Shown here piece after piece: positions 35,111 to 42,099 of a stretch of DNA of 59,632 nucleotides. Every line of letters starts with the position of its first letter. Within the stretch, counting starts at the first letter, position 1. The position numbers and the translations under genes were made by a program. The stretch is from the NCBI RefSeq assembly GCF_023156385.1, contig NZ_JAKZAK010000032.1:1-59632 (forward strand), in the 5' to 3' direction. The stretch is from Marinobacter xestospongiae. Its GTDB lineage: Bacteria > Pseudomonadota > Gammaproteobacteria > Pseudomonadales > Oleiphilaceae. The notes under the pieces were generated by a model that ran no database searches, was not told the DNA's origin, and worked only from the letters and a program-made list of their open reading frames with translations.

Positions 35111-35137
35111 CTAGGTTGTTAGGTTACGTGTAACCGA

Positions 35138-35166
35138 GATTAGCTAATGACGAATCGGTGTGTCAA
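35138..35166 (-). promoter_or_regulatory. Leftward early promoter (PL-like) with palindromic operator
   Basis: On the minus strand: TTGACA (35161-35166) and a -10 of GCTAAT at 16 bases (35139-35144) or CTAATC at 17. The -10 overlaps the perfect palindrome ATTAGCTAAT (35139-35148). A GGCTAAC half-site (35170-35176) and GTTACgtGTAAC (35124-35135) flank it. It would drive the LuxR-KilAC-PrtN... operon. Confidence 0.55.
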
Positions 35167-35230
35167 CAAGGCTAACTGTATTTTTACTATTCAGGCGCAT
35201 TTCCGCGGGGGACGGGATCGCTGAGAAAAC

Positions 35231-35265
35231 AAAAAAGCCCCGGAGGCGAGGCCTGCGGGGCTTTT
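35231..35265 (-). terminator. Terminator after the prophage repressor gene
   Basis: AAAAGCCCC (35233-35241) pairs with GGGGCTTTT (35257-35265), with an inner GAGGC/GCCT stem; A's at 35231-35236 give the U run for leftward transcripts and T's at 35262-35265 serve the other direction weakly. It starts 18 bases past the repressor stop. Confidence 0.8.
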
Positions 35266-35282
35266 GGGTGGAGCTTTGAAGA

Positions 35283-35696
35283 TTATTGCTTCTTGGAATC
35301 TGCCACTGCGTTGAGCAGGTGGGTCATGGCTTCTGCAATTGAAGGGGTTAGCACCCTAGCTGATGTTAGGTGTGAAATACATTCAATTAGCCTGGCGTGT
35401 TCTGGCGAGACTTTCGCAACGTCCGTGAGTTGTGAGTGTTGGGGAGCTTCTTCCGCATCGGCATAGGTTTTGGGGCCCTCGCCGAACGCGAGCCACCAAA
35501 ACCGATAGCCAGTCAACTCAGCTAGACCTTTCAGATTGTCAAGGTTGATCGAGCCTTTGCGCTTCCAGTTGAGCACCGACGTACGTGCTATCCCCAGCGT
35601 GTCAGCGATCTCGCTCATGGCAAGCGGGCCGCTCTCAATAGCTTCCCTGACTCGCACTGCTCTGGCGTTCGAGTGTTCTTCTGTCATGGCCTGCAT
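35283..35696 (-). CDS. Prophage repressor (CI-like, HTH only)
   Basis: A 137-residue regulator with an N-terminal HTH (about 25-75: MSEIADTLGIARTSVLNWKRKGSINLDNLKGLAELTGYRFWWLAFGEGP) and a short helical C-terminal segment. No LexA-like S24 peptidase domain is present, so it lacks the usual self-cleavage route for SOS induction. It faces the rightward Cro gene across the shared operator region and is insulated from the leftward operon by a terminator, as expected for the immunity repressor. Start ATG 35696 (alternative 35687). Confidence 0.8.
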   Translation of the reverse strand: MQAMTEEHSNARAVRVREAIESGPLAMSEIADTLGIARTSVLNWKRKGSINLDNLKGLAELTGYRFWWLAFGEGPKTYADAEEAPQHSQLTDVAKVSPEHARLIECISHLTSARVLTPSIAEAMTHLLNAVADSKKQ

Positions 35697-35775
35697 GTTA
35701 GCCGTTCTCTAATTCATTGGTAAGTATCTTAAGTTGACAATACGTTAGGTGTTGGATAATTTGTTTTTGGCTAAC
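35697..35775. promoter_or_regulatory. Immunity operator/promoter region (PR and repressor promoter)
   Basis: The rightward promoter is TTGACA (35734-35739) with GATAAT at 15 bases (35755-35760) or TAATTT at 17. Half-sites related to GTTAGSY occur at 35697-35703 (GTTAGCC), 35744-35750 (GTTAGGT) and 35769-35775 (GGCTAAC, inverted), matching the half-sites near the leftward promoter. They are candidate repressor/Cro operators. Confidence 0.55.
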
Positions 35776-35792
35776 AGTCTAATAGGTGATGA

Positions 35793-36029
35793 ATGATTGA
35801 CGATCAGCTTGGAAAACTAGCGGCTTGCCTCGGCAGCAAAGTTGAAGTGGCTCGCGTTTGTGGTGTTAAACCTCCAACGCTCCACAACTGGACGAGAATT
35901 CCTGCTCATCATGTGCTGGCGTTGGAGGCGGCTGTTAAAGCGAAGGGGGGCGATATTGATCGTTACTCCCTGCGCCCAGATATCTATGGCCAGCGTCCGC
36001 AGTCTACTGGGGGCAGGTCCGTCGCATAA
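35793..36029 (+). CDS. Cro-like regulator
   Basis: A 78-residue DNA-binding protein (Cro/YdaS type): IDDQLGKLAACLGSKVEVARVCGVKPPTLHNWTRIPAHHVLALEAAVKAKGG. The HTH occupies about residues 14-45. It is the first rightward gene after the immunity region, in the cro position, and would help the lytic switch by repressing the repressor promoter. Followed 25 bp later by the O-like gene. Confidence 0.8.
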   Translation: MIDDQLGKLAACLGSKVEVARVCGVKPPTLHNWTRIPAHHVLALEAAVKAKGGDIDRYSLRPDIYGQRPQSTGGRSVA

Positions 36030-36054
36030 CTGGCCAGGTGAATAGGAGGCGGTC

Positions 36055-37008
36055 ATGCGATCGCAATGGAATGATGCTGAGGACGAGGCCCTACAGGGGC
36101 TGACGCCGGAAGCCCAGGTGATTTACCTGCGGGGCTTCCGGCGGTATATGGATTACCGCACCGGTGTGGCCGGCGGGCCTGCTCGCAAGCTGTCCTACCG
36201 GGCCCTGGCGGAGTTGATCCATGTAGACCCGGATTGGGGCAGCCAGCGCAAGCGGGAGGATGCACCCACGCTGGGCCGTGTGCGTGCCCGGGTGGCAGAG
36301 CTGGAGCGGGCCGGGCTGGTGGTGAACCATGACTCCAGCCGCAGCCGGGGCCTTGTTTTTAAACTGCCGCTGGCCGACCGGGGATTAGTCCGCCCGGAAA
36401 AGGAACAACACAGGGAACCGCACAAGGAACAACACCGCGAGCAACACAGCGGAAACGTGGTTAACCTCCAGAAATTGCAGGAATTTTGTGAGCCTGAGCA
36501 GGGCGGGAACCACGCAGGGAGCAACACAGGGAACGGCACTGGGAACAACACACATCTGTATAACTCTACTTTACTTAACTCTACTGACGCGGGCGCGCGC
36601 GATAATGATGCGTGGCCCGACACCCTTCAGCCCCAGAGCCCGCAGGACTGGGGCACCTTCCTGGGCCGTGAGCGGGGATGGGCCTACCACCGGATCGCCC
36701 GGCCCAAACTGATCATTTCTTACCAGCGCTGGATTCAGCAGCAGCTCACCATCGGTGACATGCGCCACATCATCACCAGTGCAGAAGCCAACCTTGGCCG
36801 GGTACCAGATGGCCCGGAGTATTACGTGTCCTTCGCGGAGAGCTACGTGCGGGAGCGTGATCGAATGAACCAGGAAATCCAGAGCCAACAACAGCGAGGT
36901 GTTCATGGGACAGGTGCATCGGGTCAGCGGTATCGTTCACGACGTGCAGAGCAGGATGAGATCTGTCGGCAGCTTACCGACCCGGAGTACGCCATCCAAA
37001 ACTGGTGA
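36055..37008 (+). CDS. O-like replication initiator with internal origin
   Basis: A 317-residue phage replication protein. The N-terminal winged-helix-like part (about 1-110: EALQGLTPEAQVIYLRGFRRYMDYRTG...RVRARVAELERAGLV) binds DNA in relatives. The middle (about 115-170) is low complexity (KEQH/REPH, then GSNTGNGTGNNT) and overlaps a run of 12-bp iterons. The C-terminal third (WAYHRIARPKLIISYQRWIQQQLTIGDMRHIITSAEANLG...) is likely the helicase-loader contact. Layout and repeats match lambda O, where the origin lies inside the gene. Start ATG 36055, with AGGAGG upstream. Confidence 0.8.
   Translation: MRSQWNDAEDEALQGLTPEAQVIYLRGFRRYMDYRTGVAGGPARKLSYRALAELIHVDPDWGSQRKREDAPTLGRVRARVAELERAGLVVNHDSSRSRGLVFKLPLADRGLVRPEKEQHREPHKEQHREQHSGNVVNLQKLQEFCEPEQGGNHAGSNTGNGTGNNTHLYNSTLLNSTDAGARDNDAWPDTLQPQSPQDWGTFLGRERGWAYHRIARPKLIISYQRWIQQQLTIGDMRHIITSAEANLGRVPDGPEYYVSFAESYVRERDRMNQEIQSQQQRGVHGTGASGQRYRSRRAEQDEICRQLTDPEYAIQNW
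36402..36448 (+). repeat. Iteron block 1 (four 12-bp repeats)
   Basis: Copies at 36402, 36414, 36426 and 36438, each close to GGAACAACACAG. They are read in the gene as (K/R)E(Q/P)H units. The exact 12-base period is seen directly. Confidence 0.85.
36506..36552 (+). repeat. Iteron block 2 (four 12-bp repeats)
   Basis: Copies at 36506, 36518, 36530 and 36542, with the same GGAACAACACAG-like unit and period as block 1, but read in a different frame (GN/GS units). The block spacing (104 bases) is not a multiple of 12. Confidence 0.85.
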
Positions 37009-37402
37009 CGACGTCAGCGAGGAGCAGAAGCAGAGAACCATCCTGTTTTTCACCCGGTTGAAGCTGATCTATGGCAAGCGGTTCCTGATGCAGTGGCCAG
37101 ACGCGGAGACGCTGCGGAAGGCCCGGAGGGAGTGGGCCGGCCAGGTGAGCCGGTATTCCTGGGCAGAGCTGGAGCGGGCCCTGGAGATCACCAAGCAGGC
37201 GCTGGTTGATGGCGATCCGGATTTCTACTGGCCGGATATCGGCCGCATCCTTGGGGTTGCCAGAGCCCGAACGCGGGCGGCCCATCGGGTGTTCCAGCGG
37301 GCGTTGCCGGAAGGCGAGGGCGTGAAGCGGGCCAGACTGGAGGCCGGGCGGCAGGGCATGGCGCAGATCAGGCAGCTCATGGGAGGTGGCCATGCTGGGT
37401 GA
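36905..37402 (+). CDS. P-like phage replication protein
   Basis: A 165-residue protein in the place of lambda P (helicase loader). The core is SEEQKQRTILFFTRLKLIYGKRFLMQWPDAETLRKARREWAGQVSRYSWAELERALEITKQALVDGDPDFYWPDIGRILG, matching the phage replication protein P type. It overlaps the O-like gene by 104 bp in another frame. The start is placed at ATG 36905, with CGAGG five bases upstream; ATG 36956 is an alternative. Confidence 0.75.
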   Translation: MGQVHRVSGIVHDVQSRMRSVGSLPTRSTPSKTGDDVSEEQKQRTILFFTRLKLIYGKRFLMQWPDAETLRKARREWAGQVSRYSWAELERALEITKQALVDGDPDFYWPDIGRILGVARARTRAAHRVFQRALPEGEGVKRARLEAGRQGMAQIRQLMGGGHAG

Positions 37403-37745
37403 CACGCAACAGCGGCTGACCGCCTGGGCCCACTGGGTCCGCTCCAGCGACAGTGGCCTGCGGCTGGGGTTCAGCAAGGTGGGTCTGGTGGCTGCGGGCT
37501 CCGTGGCCATGCCGGAGTGTTCAGACGAGGAAGCCCTGGCGGTGGATCGTGCGGTAGCGCGGTTGCTGCAGCGTGATCCGGTAATGGGTGAGGTGCTGGT
37601 GATGGCGTATCAGTACGGCTTCAGCCTGACCCGTATTGCCCGGGATGCAGGGATTGGGAGCAGAGAAAAGGCTCGGTACTTGCTGGGTGCCGGCGAGGCA
37701 TGGGTTGATGCTCGCCTGGATAGTCATGACCTAATTGGCGGGTAG
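37392..37745 (+). CDS. Q-like antitermination protein
   Basis: A 117-residue protein of the antiterminator Q type: AWAHWVRSSDSGLRLGFSKVGLVAAGS..., then a sigma-region-4-like helix pair (GEVLVMAYQYGFSLTRIARDAGIGSREKARYLLGAGEAWVDARL). Q proteins modify RNA polymerase at the late promoter so that it passes terminators. An intrinsic terminator about 100 bp downstream, before the lysis genes, fits that. The start at 37392 has GGGAGG six bases upstream; it overlaps the P-like gene by 11 bp. Confidence 0.7.
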   Translation: MLGDTQQRLTAWAHWVRSSDSGLRLGFSKVGLVAAGSVAMPECSDEEALAVDRAVARLLQRDPVMGEVLVMAYQYGFSLTRIARDAGIGSREKARYLLGAGEAWVDARLDSHDLIGG

Positions 37746-37750
37746 TTATG

Positions 37751-37779
37751 TTGACATGCTGCATGCAGATAACTAACCT
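37751..37779 (+). promoter_or_regulatory. Candidate late promoter (PR'-like)
   Basis: TTGACA (37751-37756) with a weak TAACCT at 17 bases (37774-37779), overlapping a perfect palindrome CTGCATGCAG (37759-37768). The position between Q and the terminator is that of lambda PR'. The -10 is poor. Confidence 0.35.
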
Positions 37780-37843
37780 CTGTCGCGTAAGGTGCAGGAA
37801 GTGCATCTGGGAATAGTCGATCGCAAGACAACCAAACTCCTTT

Positions 37844-37870
37844 AACCCGGCCTCTGAGCCGGGTTTTTTT
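37844..37870 (+). terminator. Intrinsic terminator before the lysis genes (tR'-like)
   Basis: An 8-bp stem AACCCGGC/GCCGGGTT (37844-37851 with 37858-37865), six-base loop and a seven-T run to 37870, ending exactly where the first lysozyme ATG begins. It is the expected target of the Q-like antiterminator. Confidence 0.85.
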
Positions 37871-38305
37871 ATGGCTGGAACCATGAACCGACCACTTCTC
37901 CTGGAACAACTGCAGCGTCATGAAGGCCTGCGCCTGAAGCCCTACCTGGATACCGCCGAGCCGCCGCGCCAGACCATTGGGTATGGCCGCAACCTGGATG
38001 ACCGTGGCATCACGGAGGAAGAGGCTGGGTTCATGCTGGATAACGACATCGATGAGGTGATCGCGGATCTGGAGCGCATGCCCCTGTACCTGAGCCTGGA
38101 CGACACCCGGCAGGTGGTGCTGGCCAACATGTGCTTCAACCTGGGGCTGACCCGGTTCCTTGAGTTCCGCCGGATGCTGGCAGCACTCGCTGACCGGGAC
38201 TGGGATCGCGCGGCGGACGAAATGCTCGACAGCAAGTGGGCCCGCCAGGTCGGCGACCGGGCGGACGAACTCGCGGACCTGATGCGCCGGGGCGAAGCCC
38301 GGTAA
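37871..38305 (+). CDS. Phage lysozyme (endolysin), T4-like GH24
   Basis: A 144-residue muramidase that cleaves peptidoglycan at lysis. The active site is RHEGLRLKPYLDT...QTIGYGRN with catalytic Glu18, Asp27 and Thr35. No signal-arrest helix, so a holin is needed for release. The ATG at 37871 touches the terminator T run and has no ribosome-binding site; ATG 37883 (weak GGA upstream) may be the true start. The stop overlaps the next ATG (TAATG). Confidence 0.88.
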   Translation: MAGTMNRPLLLEQLQRHEGLRLKPYLDTAEPPRQTIGYGRNLDDRGITEEEAGFMLDNDIDEVIADLERMPLYLSLDDTRQVVLANMCFNLGLTRFLEFRRMLAALADRDWDRAADEMLDSKWARQVGDRADELADLMRRGEAR

Positions 38306-38574
38306 TGGGTGAGAGTATGAGCGATCGCCGGGGCCTGCATATCTCCAAACAGATTTCATACGGGCACATCCTGACCACGCTGGGCATGATTCTTTCGGCC
38401 ATGTGGTTCTTCAGCAATCAGGACACGCGCCTGAGCAATGCGGAGCTGGAGATCAAGCACATCCAGCAGGGCATGATCGACGAGCGGGAGCGCAACACCA
38501 AACAGTTCGATGAGGTGAAGGCGGGCCTGCGGGTGATTGATGGCAAGCTCGACCGGCTGATTCTGGAGCGGTAG
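38305..38574 (+). CDS. Single-TM coiled-coil protein of the lysis cassette
   Basis: An 89-residue protein with one membrane helix (about 20-38, HILTTLGMILSAMWFFS) and a charged coiled-coil tail (RLSNAELEIKHIQQGMIDERERNTKQFDEVKAGLRVIDGKLDRLI). Found in the lysis cassette, it may be a holin, holin inhibitor or spanin-like; the sequence alone does not decide. It overlaps the lysozyme stop (TAATG at 38303-38307); ATG 38317 is an alternative start. Confidence 0.65.
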   Translation: MGESMSDRRGLHISKQISYGHILTTLGMILSAMWFFSNQDTRLSNAELEIKHIQQGMIDERERNTKQFDEVKAGLRVIDGKLDRLILER

Positions 38575-38576
38575 CC

Positions 38577-38795
38577 GTGGCGGATCACCCGAACCCTGGG
38601 CAGTGGTGGTTTCACCGCCGCCTGATGGCGTATGCCAGCCTGCTGGGCCTGTACGCCATCCTGGCCCAGATTCTGTTGGGCACCATCACGCCGGAGCTGG
38701 TGCCGCTGGCCCAGACCCTGAGCTGGGTGTTCAGCGCCAATCTTCTGTACTACTACGGCGGCAACGCTGTGGAATACCTGAAGGCCAAGGCATGA
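38577..38795 (+). CDS. Putative holin
   Basis: A 72-residue protein with two hydrophobic segments (about 17-37, MAYASLLGLYAILAQILLG, and 46-62, TLSWVFSANLLYYYGG) and a short charged tail: holin-like size and topology. It lies two bases after the previous gene. GTG start; its stop overlaps the Rz-like gene start by ATGA. Confidence 0.6.
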   Translation: MADHPNPGQWWFHRRLMAYASLLGLYAILAQILLGTITPELVPLAQTLSWVFSANLLYYYGGNAVEYLKAKA

Positions 38796-39184
38796 CGTTA
38801 AAGCTGAAGCTGCTGGCCATGGTCGTTGTGCTGGGCGGTACCGCCTTGGCGGGCTGGGTGTCCCGGGGTTGGTTTGAGGATGCCAGGCGGCTGGCAATTG
38901 TTGAGGACCGGCAGGCGCTGGCGCAGCTCATCCGGGGTGATGTTTCAGGCATTGCCCAGTCTGTCGAGACCCGGCTGGGTGAGCTGCGAGCCAATGAGCG
39001 TGTCATTGATCGGGGAATCGTTCGTGAGATCCACAAGCCAATCTATCAGCGTGTGTGTGCTGAGCCTGATGTTGTGCGCATGCTCAACGCAGCCCTCCGG
39101 GGCGAACCTGTCGCCGGATCAGCAGAACCTGCTGGTGAAGTGTCCGAAGGTGCCGGCGCAGCTTCGGAACGGGAAGGGCGGTGA
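38792..39184 (+). CDS. Rz-like inner-membrane spanin
   Basis: A 130-residue type II membrane protein: N-terminal helix (about 5-24, LKLLAMVVVLGGTALAGWVSRGW) and a helical periplasmic part (ARRLAIVEDRQALAQLIRGDVSGIAQSVETRL...). With the Rz1-like lipoprotein overlapping in another frame, it should fuse inner and outer membranes at lysis. The ATG at 38792 overlaps the holin-like stop. Confidence 0.75.
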   Translation: MTLKLKLLAMVVVLGGTALAGWVSRGWFEDARRLAIVEDRQALAQLIRGDVSGIAQSVETRLGELRANERVIDRGIVREIHKPIYQRVCAEPDVVRMLNAALRGEPVAGSAEPAGEVSEGAGAASEREGR

Positions 39185-39278
39185 GATGGTGCTGGTGATC
39201 AAGGAAGTGGCAGCGGTGTATCAGGACTGTGCCACCAGGCACAACGGTCTGGTGGACGCGTTGGGGTTGCAGCGCTGA
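38994..39278 (+). CDS. Rz1-like outer-membrane lipoprotein spanin (overlapping)
   Basis: A 94-residue reading frame largely embedded in the Rz-like gene in a different frame, extending 94 bases past it. It has an N-terminal hydrophobic signal ending in a lipobox (VLSLMLCAC, lipidated Cys about 30), then SPDQQNLLVKCPKVPAQL with the VKCPKVP motif typical of Rz1-type proteins. Start assigned to ATG 38994; the true start could be further upstream in frame. The stop overlaps the HNH gene start (TGATG). Confidence 0.75.
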   Translation: MSVSLIGESFVRSTSQSISVCVLSLMLCACSTQPSGANLSPDQQNLLVKCPKVPAQLRNGKGGEMVLVIKEVAAVYQDCATRHNGLVDALGLQR

Positions 39279-39673
39279 TGCCGGTAGCAATCCCGAGGCA
39301 ATGCCGCTGCCATACCTGTGCGGCTAGCACGACAGCCCGCAATGGCTACTGCGAGGCGCATCAGGCAATGGCCACCGGCTGGAACGCAGAGGGTCGCGGC
39401 TCCAGTACCGAGCGTGGCTATGGCGGCAGGTGGCGCAAGCTGCGTGACCGCATCATGCGCCGGGATAAAGGCTTGTGCCAGCCATGCCTGGCAGTCGGTC
39501 GTGTCATGCCGGCAGTCGCCGTCGACCACATTGTTCCCAAGGCGGAAGGCGGTACCGATGCGGATGAGAACCTGCAGGCCATTTGTAAGGCCTGCCACAA
39601 GCGGAAGACCGAAAACGAATCCAGGCGCGCACGCACGAACCTGCGGGCCGGGGGGCGGGGTCAAAAGTTCTGA
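39278..39673 (+). CDS. HNH endonuclease (packaging-associated)
   Basis: A 131-residue HNH nuclease. A CxxC zinc-ribbon-like pair (RCHTCAAS) near the N-terminus; RDKGLCQPCLAVGRVMPAVAVDHIVPKAEGGTDADENLQAICKACHKRKT carries the His of the HNH (VDHIVP) and the metal cysteines. HNH genes beside terS/terL in HK97-like phages take part in cos cleavage with terminase. It overlaps Rz1 by one base. Confidence 0.9.
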   Translation: MPVAIPRQCRCHTCAASTTARNGYCEAHQAMATGWNAEGRGSSTERGYGGRWRKLRDRIMRRDKGLCQPCLAVGRVMPAVAVDHIVPKAEGGTDADENLQAICKACHKRKTENESRRARTNLRAGGRGQKF

Positions 39674-39761
39674 GGTGGGGCGGGCTCGACCGCTGCCTAT
39701 CCGTGATTTTTTCTGATGGCAAAATTCAGGAGGGGGGGAGTCAAAGGGCTTCCCTGGTGTT
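39655..39761. other. Candidate cos (packaging) region
   Basis: The only non-coding stretch between the HNH and terS genes (about 88 bp), with G-rich runs (GGGGGGCGGGG at the HNH 3' end, GGAGGGGGGG at 39728) and a T-run. In HNH/terminase phages cos lies here. The position is inferred; no cut site can be read from sequence. Confidence 0.35.
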
Positions 39762-40220
39762 ATGGCTAAACGAGGCAGACCAGCAATTGCAGGGCAGATG
39801 AAAGTGCTGCAGGGCAACTTCCGTAAGGACCGTGATTCTCACGGCCCGGAGGTTGAAATCTCGGTACCGGAGTGCCCGAAGGATGCACCCGATGCGGTGC
39901 GCATTGCCTGGAAGAAGATCGGCCCGATTCTGGCGAATCAGGGCCTGCTCTCCAGCTGCGACCAGATCCCGCTGTTTGCGTACCTGGACAGCTACACCAA
40001 GTTCAAGATGGTGACCAAGGCGATCGAAACGCTGGAGGATATGGTCGAGGCCACGCCGAATGGTTACCGGCAGATGAGCCAGGCCTTCCACATTCGCAAC
40101 AAGCTTTGGAAAGAAGTGATGGATGCGGGCAGGGAGTTTGGCCATACCCCGGCCAGTCGTTCCAGTTTGAAGGCGCCCAATCAGGGTCAGCTTGATTTCG
40201 GCGGGTTCGAGGACATCTGA
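39762..40220 (+). CDS. terS: Terminase small subunit (P27 family)
   Basis: A 152-residue P27-type small terminase: RGRPAIAGQMKVLQGNFRKDRD, then PECPKDAPDAVRIAWKKIGPILANQGLLSSCDQIPLFAYLDSYTKFKMV, and TPASRSSLKAP at the end. It binds the packaging site and feeds DNA to TerL. Two bases separate its stop from terL. Confidence 0.9.
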   Translation: MAKRGRPAIAGQMKVLQGNFRKDRDSHGPEVEISVPECPKDAPDAVRIAWKKIGPILANQGLLSSCDQIPLFAYLDSYTKFKMVTKAIETLEDMVEATPNGYRQMSQAFHIRNKLWKEVMDAGREFGHTPASRSSLKAPNQGQLDFGGFEDI

Positions 40221-40222
40221 CT

Positions 40223-41911
40223 ATGGCCCGGGACTACGTTGCCATTGCTAACGAGTACATCCGCCAGGTGATTGAGGGCGAGATCCCGGCCTGCAAGTGG
40301 GTGCGTCTCGCCTGCCGGCGCCAGCTCAACGACCTGGAGCGAGAGGGCACCGATGAGTTTCCGTACTGGTATGAGCCGGTGCTGGCGAACCGGGTCTGCC
40401 AGTTCATTGAACTGCTGCCTCACGTTAAAGGTGAGTGGGCGCGGGAGCGCAAGCGCCTGGAGCTGTCACCCTGGCAGATCTTCCGACTGACAACGGTGTT
40501 CGGCTGGATCAATCAGGAAGGCTATCGCCGATTCAAAACGGCCTACAACGAGATGCCCCGGAAACAGGGCAAGTCGTCTGAAACCTCCGGCGTCGGTCTC
40601 TACCTGCTGACGGCAGACGGTGAGCCAGGCGCTGAGGTATACAGCGCCGCCACTACTCGTGACCAGGCGCAGATCACCTGGAAGGACGCCAAGCAGATGG
40701 TGGATCGCACGCCGGGGCTGCAAGCCCGTTTCGGTGTGGCGACCAGTTCACACACTGTCTACGTCGAAAACACGAACAGCGTTTTCAGATCGTTGAGCCG
40801 TGACCAGGGCGGCAACCATGATGGCCTGAACGTTCACGGCGGACTGATCGATGAGCTGCATGCACACAAAACCCGGGAGATCTTCGACGTTATCGAGACC
40901 GGTACCGGCGCCCGTAAACAGCCTTTGCTCTGGTTGATTACCACAGCCGGCTTTAACCGCGCGGGTATCTGCTACGAGCAGCGGGCCTATGTGACGAAGA
41001 TCCTGGAAGGCGTGGTTCAGGATGAGAGCTATTTCGGGATCATCTACACGATTGACGATGACGACGAGTGGGCAGATCCGGCCAGCTGGGCGAAGGCCAA
41101 CCCGAACTGGGGTATATCGGTTAACCCGGAGGACATCGAACGCAAAGCCCGCAAGGCTATGACCATGGCGGCGGCCACCAACAACTTCCTGACCAAGCAC
41201 CTGAATGTATGGGTGAACGCGGACACGGCCTGGATGGACCTGCAGGCCTGGGAGAGCTGCAGCGATTCGGCGCTGACGCTGGAAGGCTGCGTCGGCCGCA
41301 AGGCATTCATCGGCCTGGACCTGGCCAGCAAGATCGACATTGCCGCCCTGATGGTTGTGGTGGAAGACGAAGACGGTGGTTTCACAACCTTTGGCAAGTA
41401 CTACATCCCTGAGGATGCGGCGGAGGACGGCCGCAACCAGCACTATGCGGGCTGGGCACGGCAGGGATTGGTAACGCTGACGCCCGGCGCAACAACAGAC
41501 TTCGCATTCATTGAAGAAGATCTGCGAGAGCTGGCCAGCCTGCTCGATATCCAGAGCGTAGGGTTTGACCCCTGGCAAGCCACGTACCTGGCAACGCGCA
41601 TGCTGGAGGAAGGTCTGCCGATGATCGAATACCGGCAGACCGTACAGAACATGAGTGAGCCGATGAAAACGCTGGAGGCGCTCACGCTGGAAGGGCGAAT
41701 TCGCCACAACGGTGACCCAGTGCTTACCTGGATGATGTCGAACGTGGTGGCGCACCTTGATGCCAAGGACAACATCTACCCCCGCAAGGAATTCCCGGAA
41801 AACAAGATCGACGGGGTTGTGGCTCTGATCATGGCCCTGGGGCGCGCCATTCGCTCTGAGGGTGATCAGGCGCAGCCGTCCATTTACGACACTTCGGACG
41901 TGACATGCTGA
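40223..41911 (+). CDS. terL: Terminase large subunit
   Basis: A 562-residue packaging ATPase/nuclease of the HK97 type. Walker-A-like PRKQGKSS at about 112-119; Walker B GLIDELHAH (Asp210, Glu211); the nuclease half starts near FIGLDLASKIDIAALM, with the acidic residues of the RNase-H-like fold, and contains SVGFDPWQATYLATRM. Full-length. It overlaps the next small gene by 7 bp. Confidence 0.95.
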   Translation: MARDYVAIANEYIRQVIEGEIPACKWVRLACRRQLNDLEREGTDEFPYWYEPVLANRVCQFIELLPHVKGEWARERKRLELSPWQIFRLTTVFGWINQEGYRRFKTAYNEMPRKQGKSSETSGVGLYLLTADGEPGAEVYSAATTRDQAQITWKDAKQMVDRTPGLQARFGVATSSHTVYVENTNSVFRSLSRDQGGNHDGLNVHGGLIDELHAHKTREIFDVIETGTGARKQPLLWLITTAGFNRAGICYEQRAYVTKILEGVVQDESYFGIIYTIDDDDEWADPASWAKANPNWGISVNPEDIERKARKAMTMAAATNNFLTKHLNVWVNADTAWMDLQAWESCSDSALTLEGCVGRKAFIGLDLASKIDIAALMVVVEDEDGGFTTFGKYYIPEDAAEDGRNQHYAGWARQGLVTLTPGATTDFAFIEEDLRELASLLDIQSVGFDPWQATYLATRMLEEGLPMIEYRQTVQNMSEPMKTLEALTLEGRIRHNGDPVLTWMMSNVVAHLDAKDNIYPRKEFPENKIDGVVALIMALGRAIRSEGDQAQPSIYDTSDVTC

Positions 41912-42099
41912 TATCGGTTCTGTCTTTTGTGATTGGTCTGGCCGGTGCGCTGCTGGTGGCCTTCGGCTCCTGGCTAGTGTTCGAGCCCGCGGGGTACATC
42001 GTTGGCGGTGTTCTGTGTCTGCTGTGGTCGTTCATGAGTGCCCGAGCGATTGCGGCCAGGCGGTTTGAGGCGCGCAGAGCACAGCGAGGTGAAGGCTGA
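41905..42099 (+). CDS. Small two-helix membrane protein
   Basis: A 64-residue protein with two hydrophobic segments (LISVLSFVIGLAGALLVAFGSWLVF and YIVGGVLCLLWSFM) and an Arg-rich tail. It is a recurring small gene between terL and portal in HK97-like phages; function unknown. Overlaps terL by 7 bp and shares one base with the portal gene (TGATG). Confidence 0.65.
   Translation: MLISVLSFVIGLAGALLVAFGSWLVFEPAGYIVGGVLCLLWSFMSARAIAARRFEARRAQRGEG

Larger units (their letters stand above)
36402..36588. other. Candidate phage replication origin
   Basis: Two iteron blocks are followed directly by an AT-rich segment (36553-36588, containing TATAACTCTACTTTACTTAA), the arrangement of a lambda-type origin with its unwinding element. 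Same repeats translated in two frames argue for DNA-level selection. The function is inferred. Confidence 0.7.

Noticed and set aside
36402..36552. Regular short repeats that could be taken for a CRISPR array
   Set aside because: Repeats are 12 bases long with no spacers between them and lie inside a replication gene; they fit iterons.
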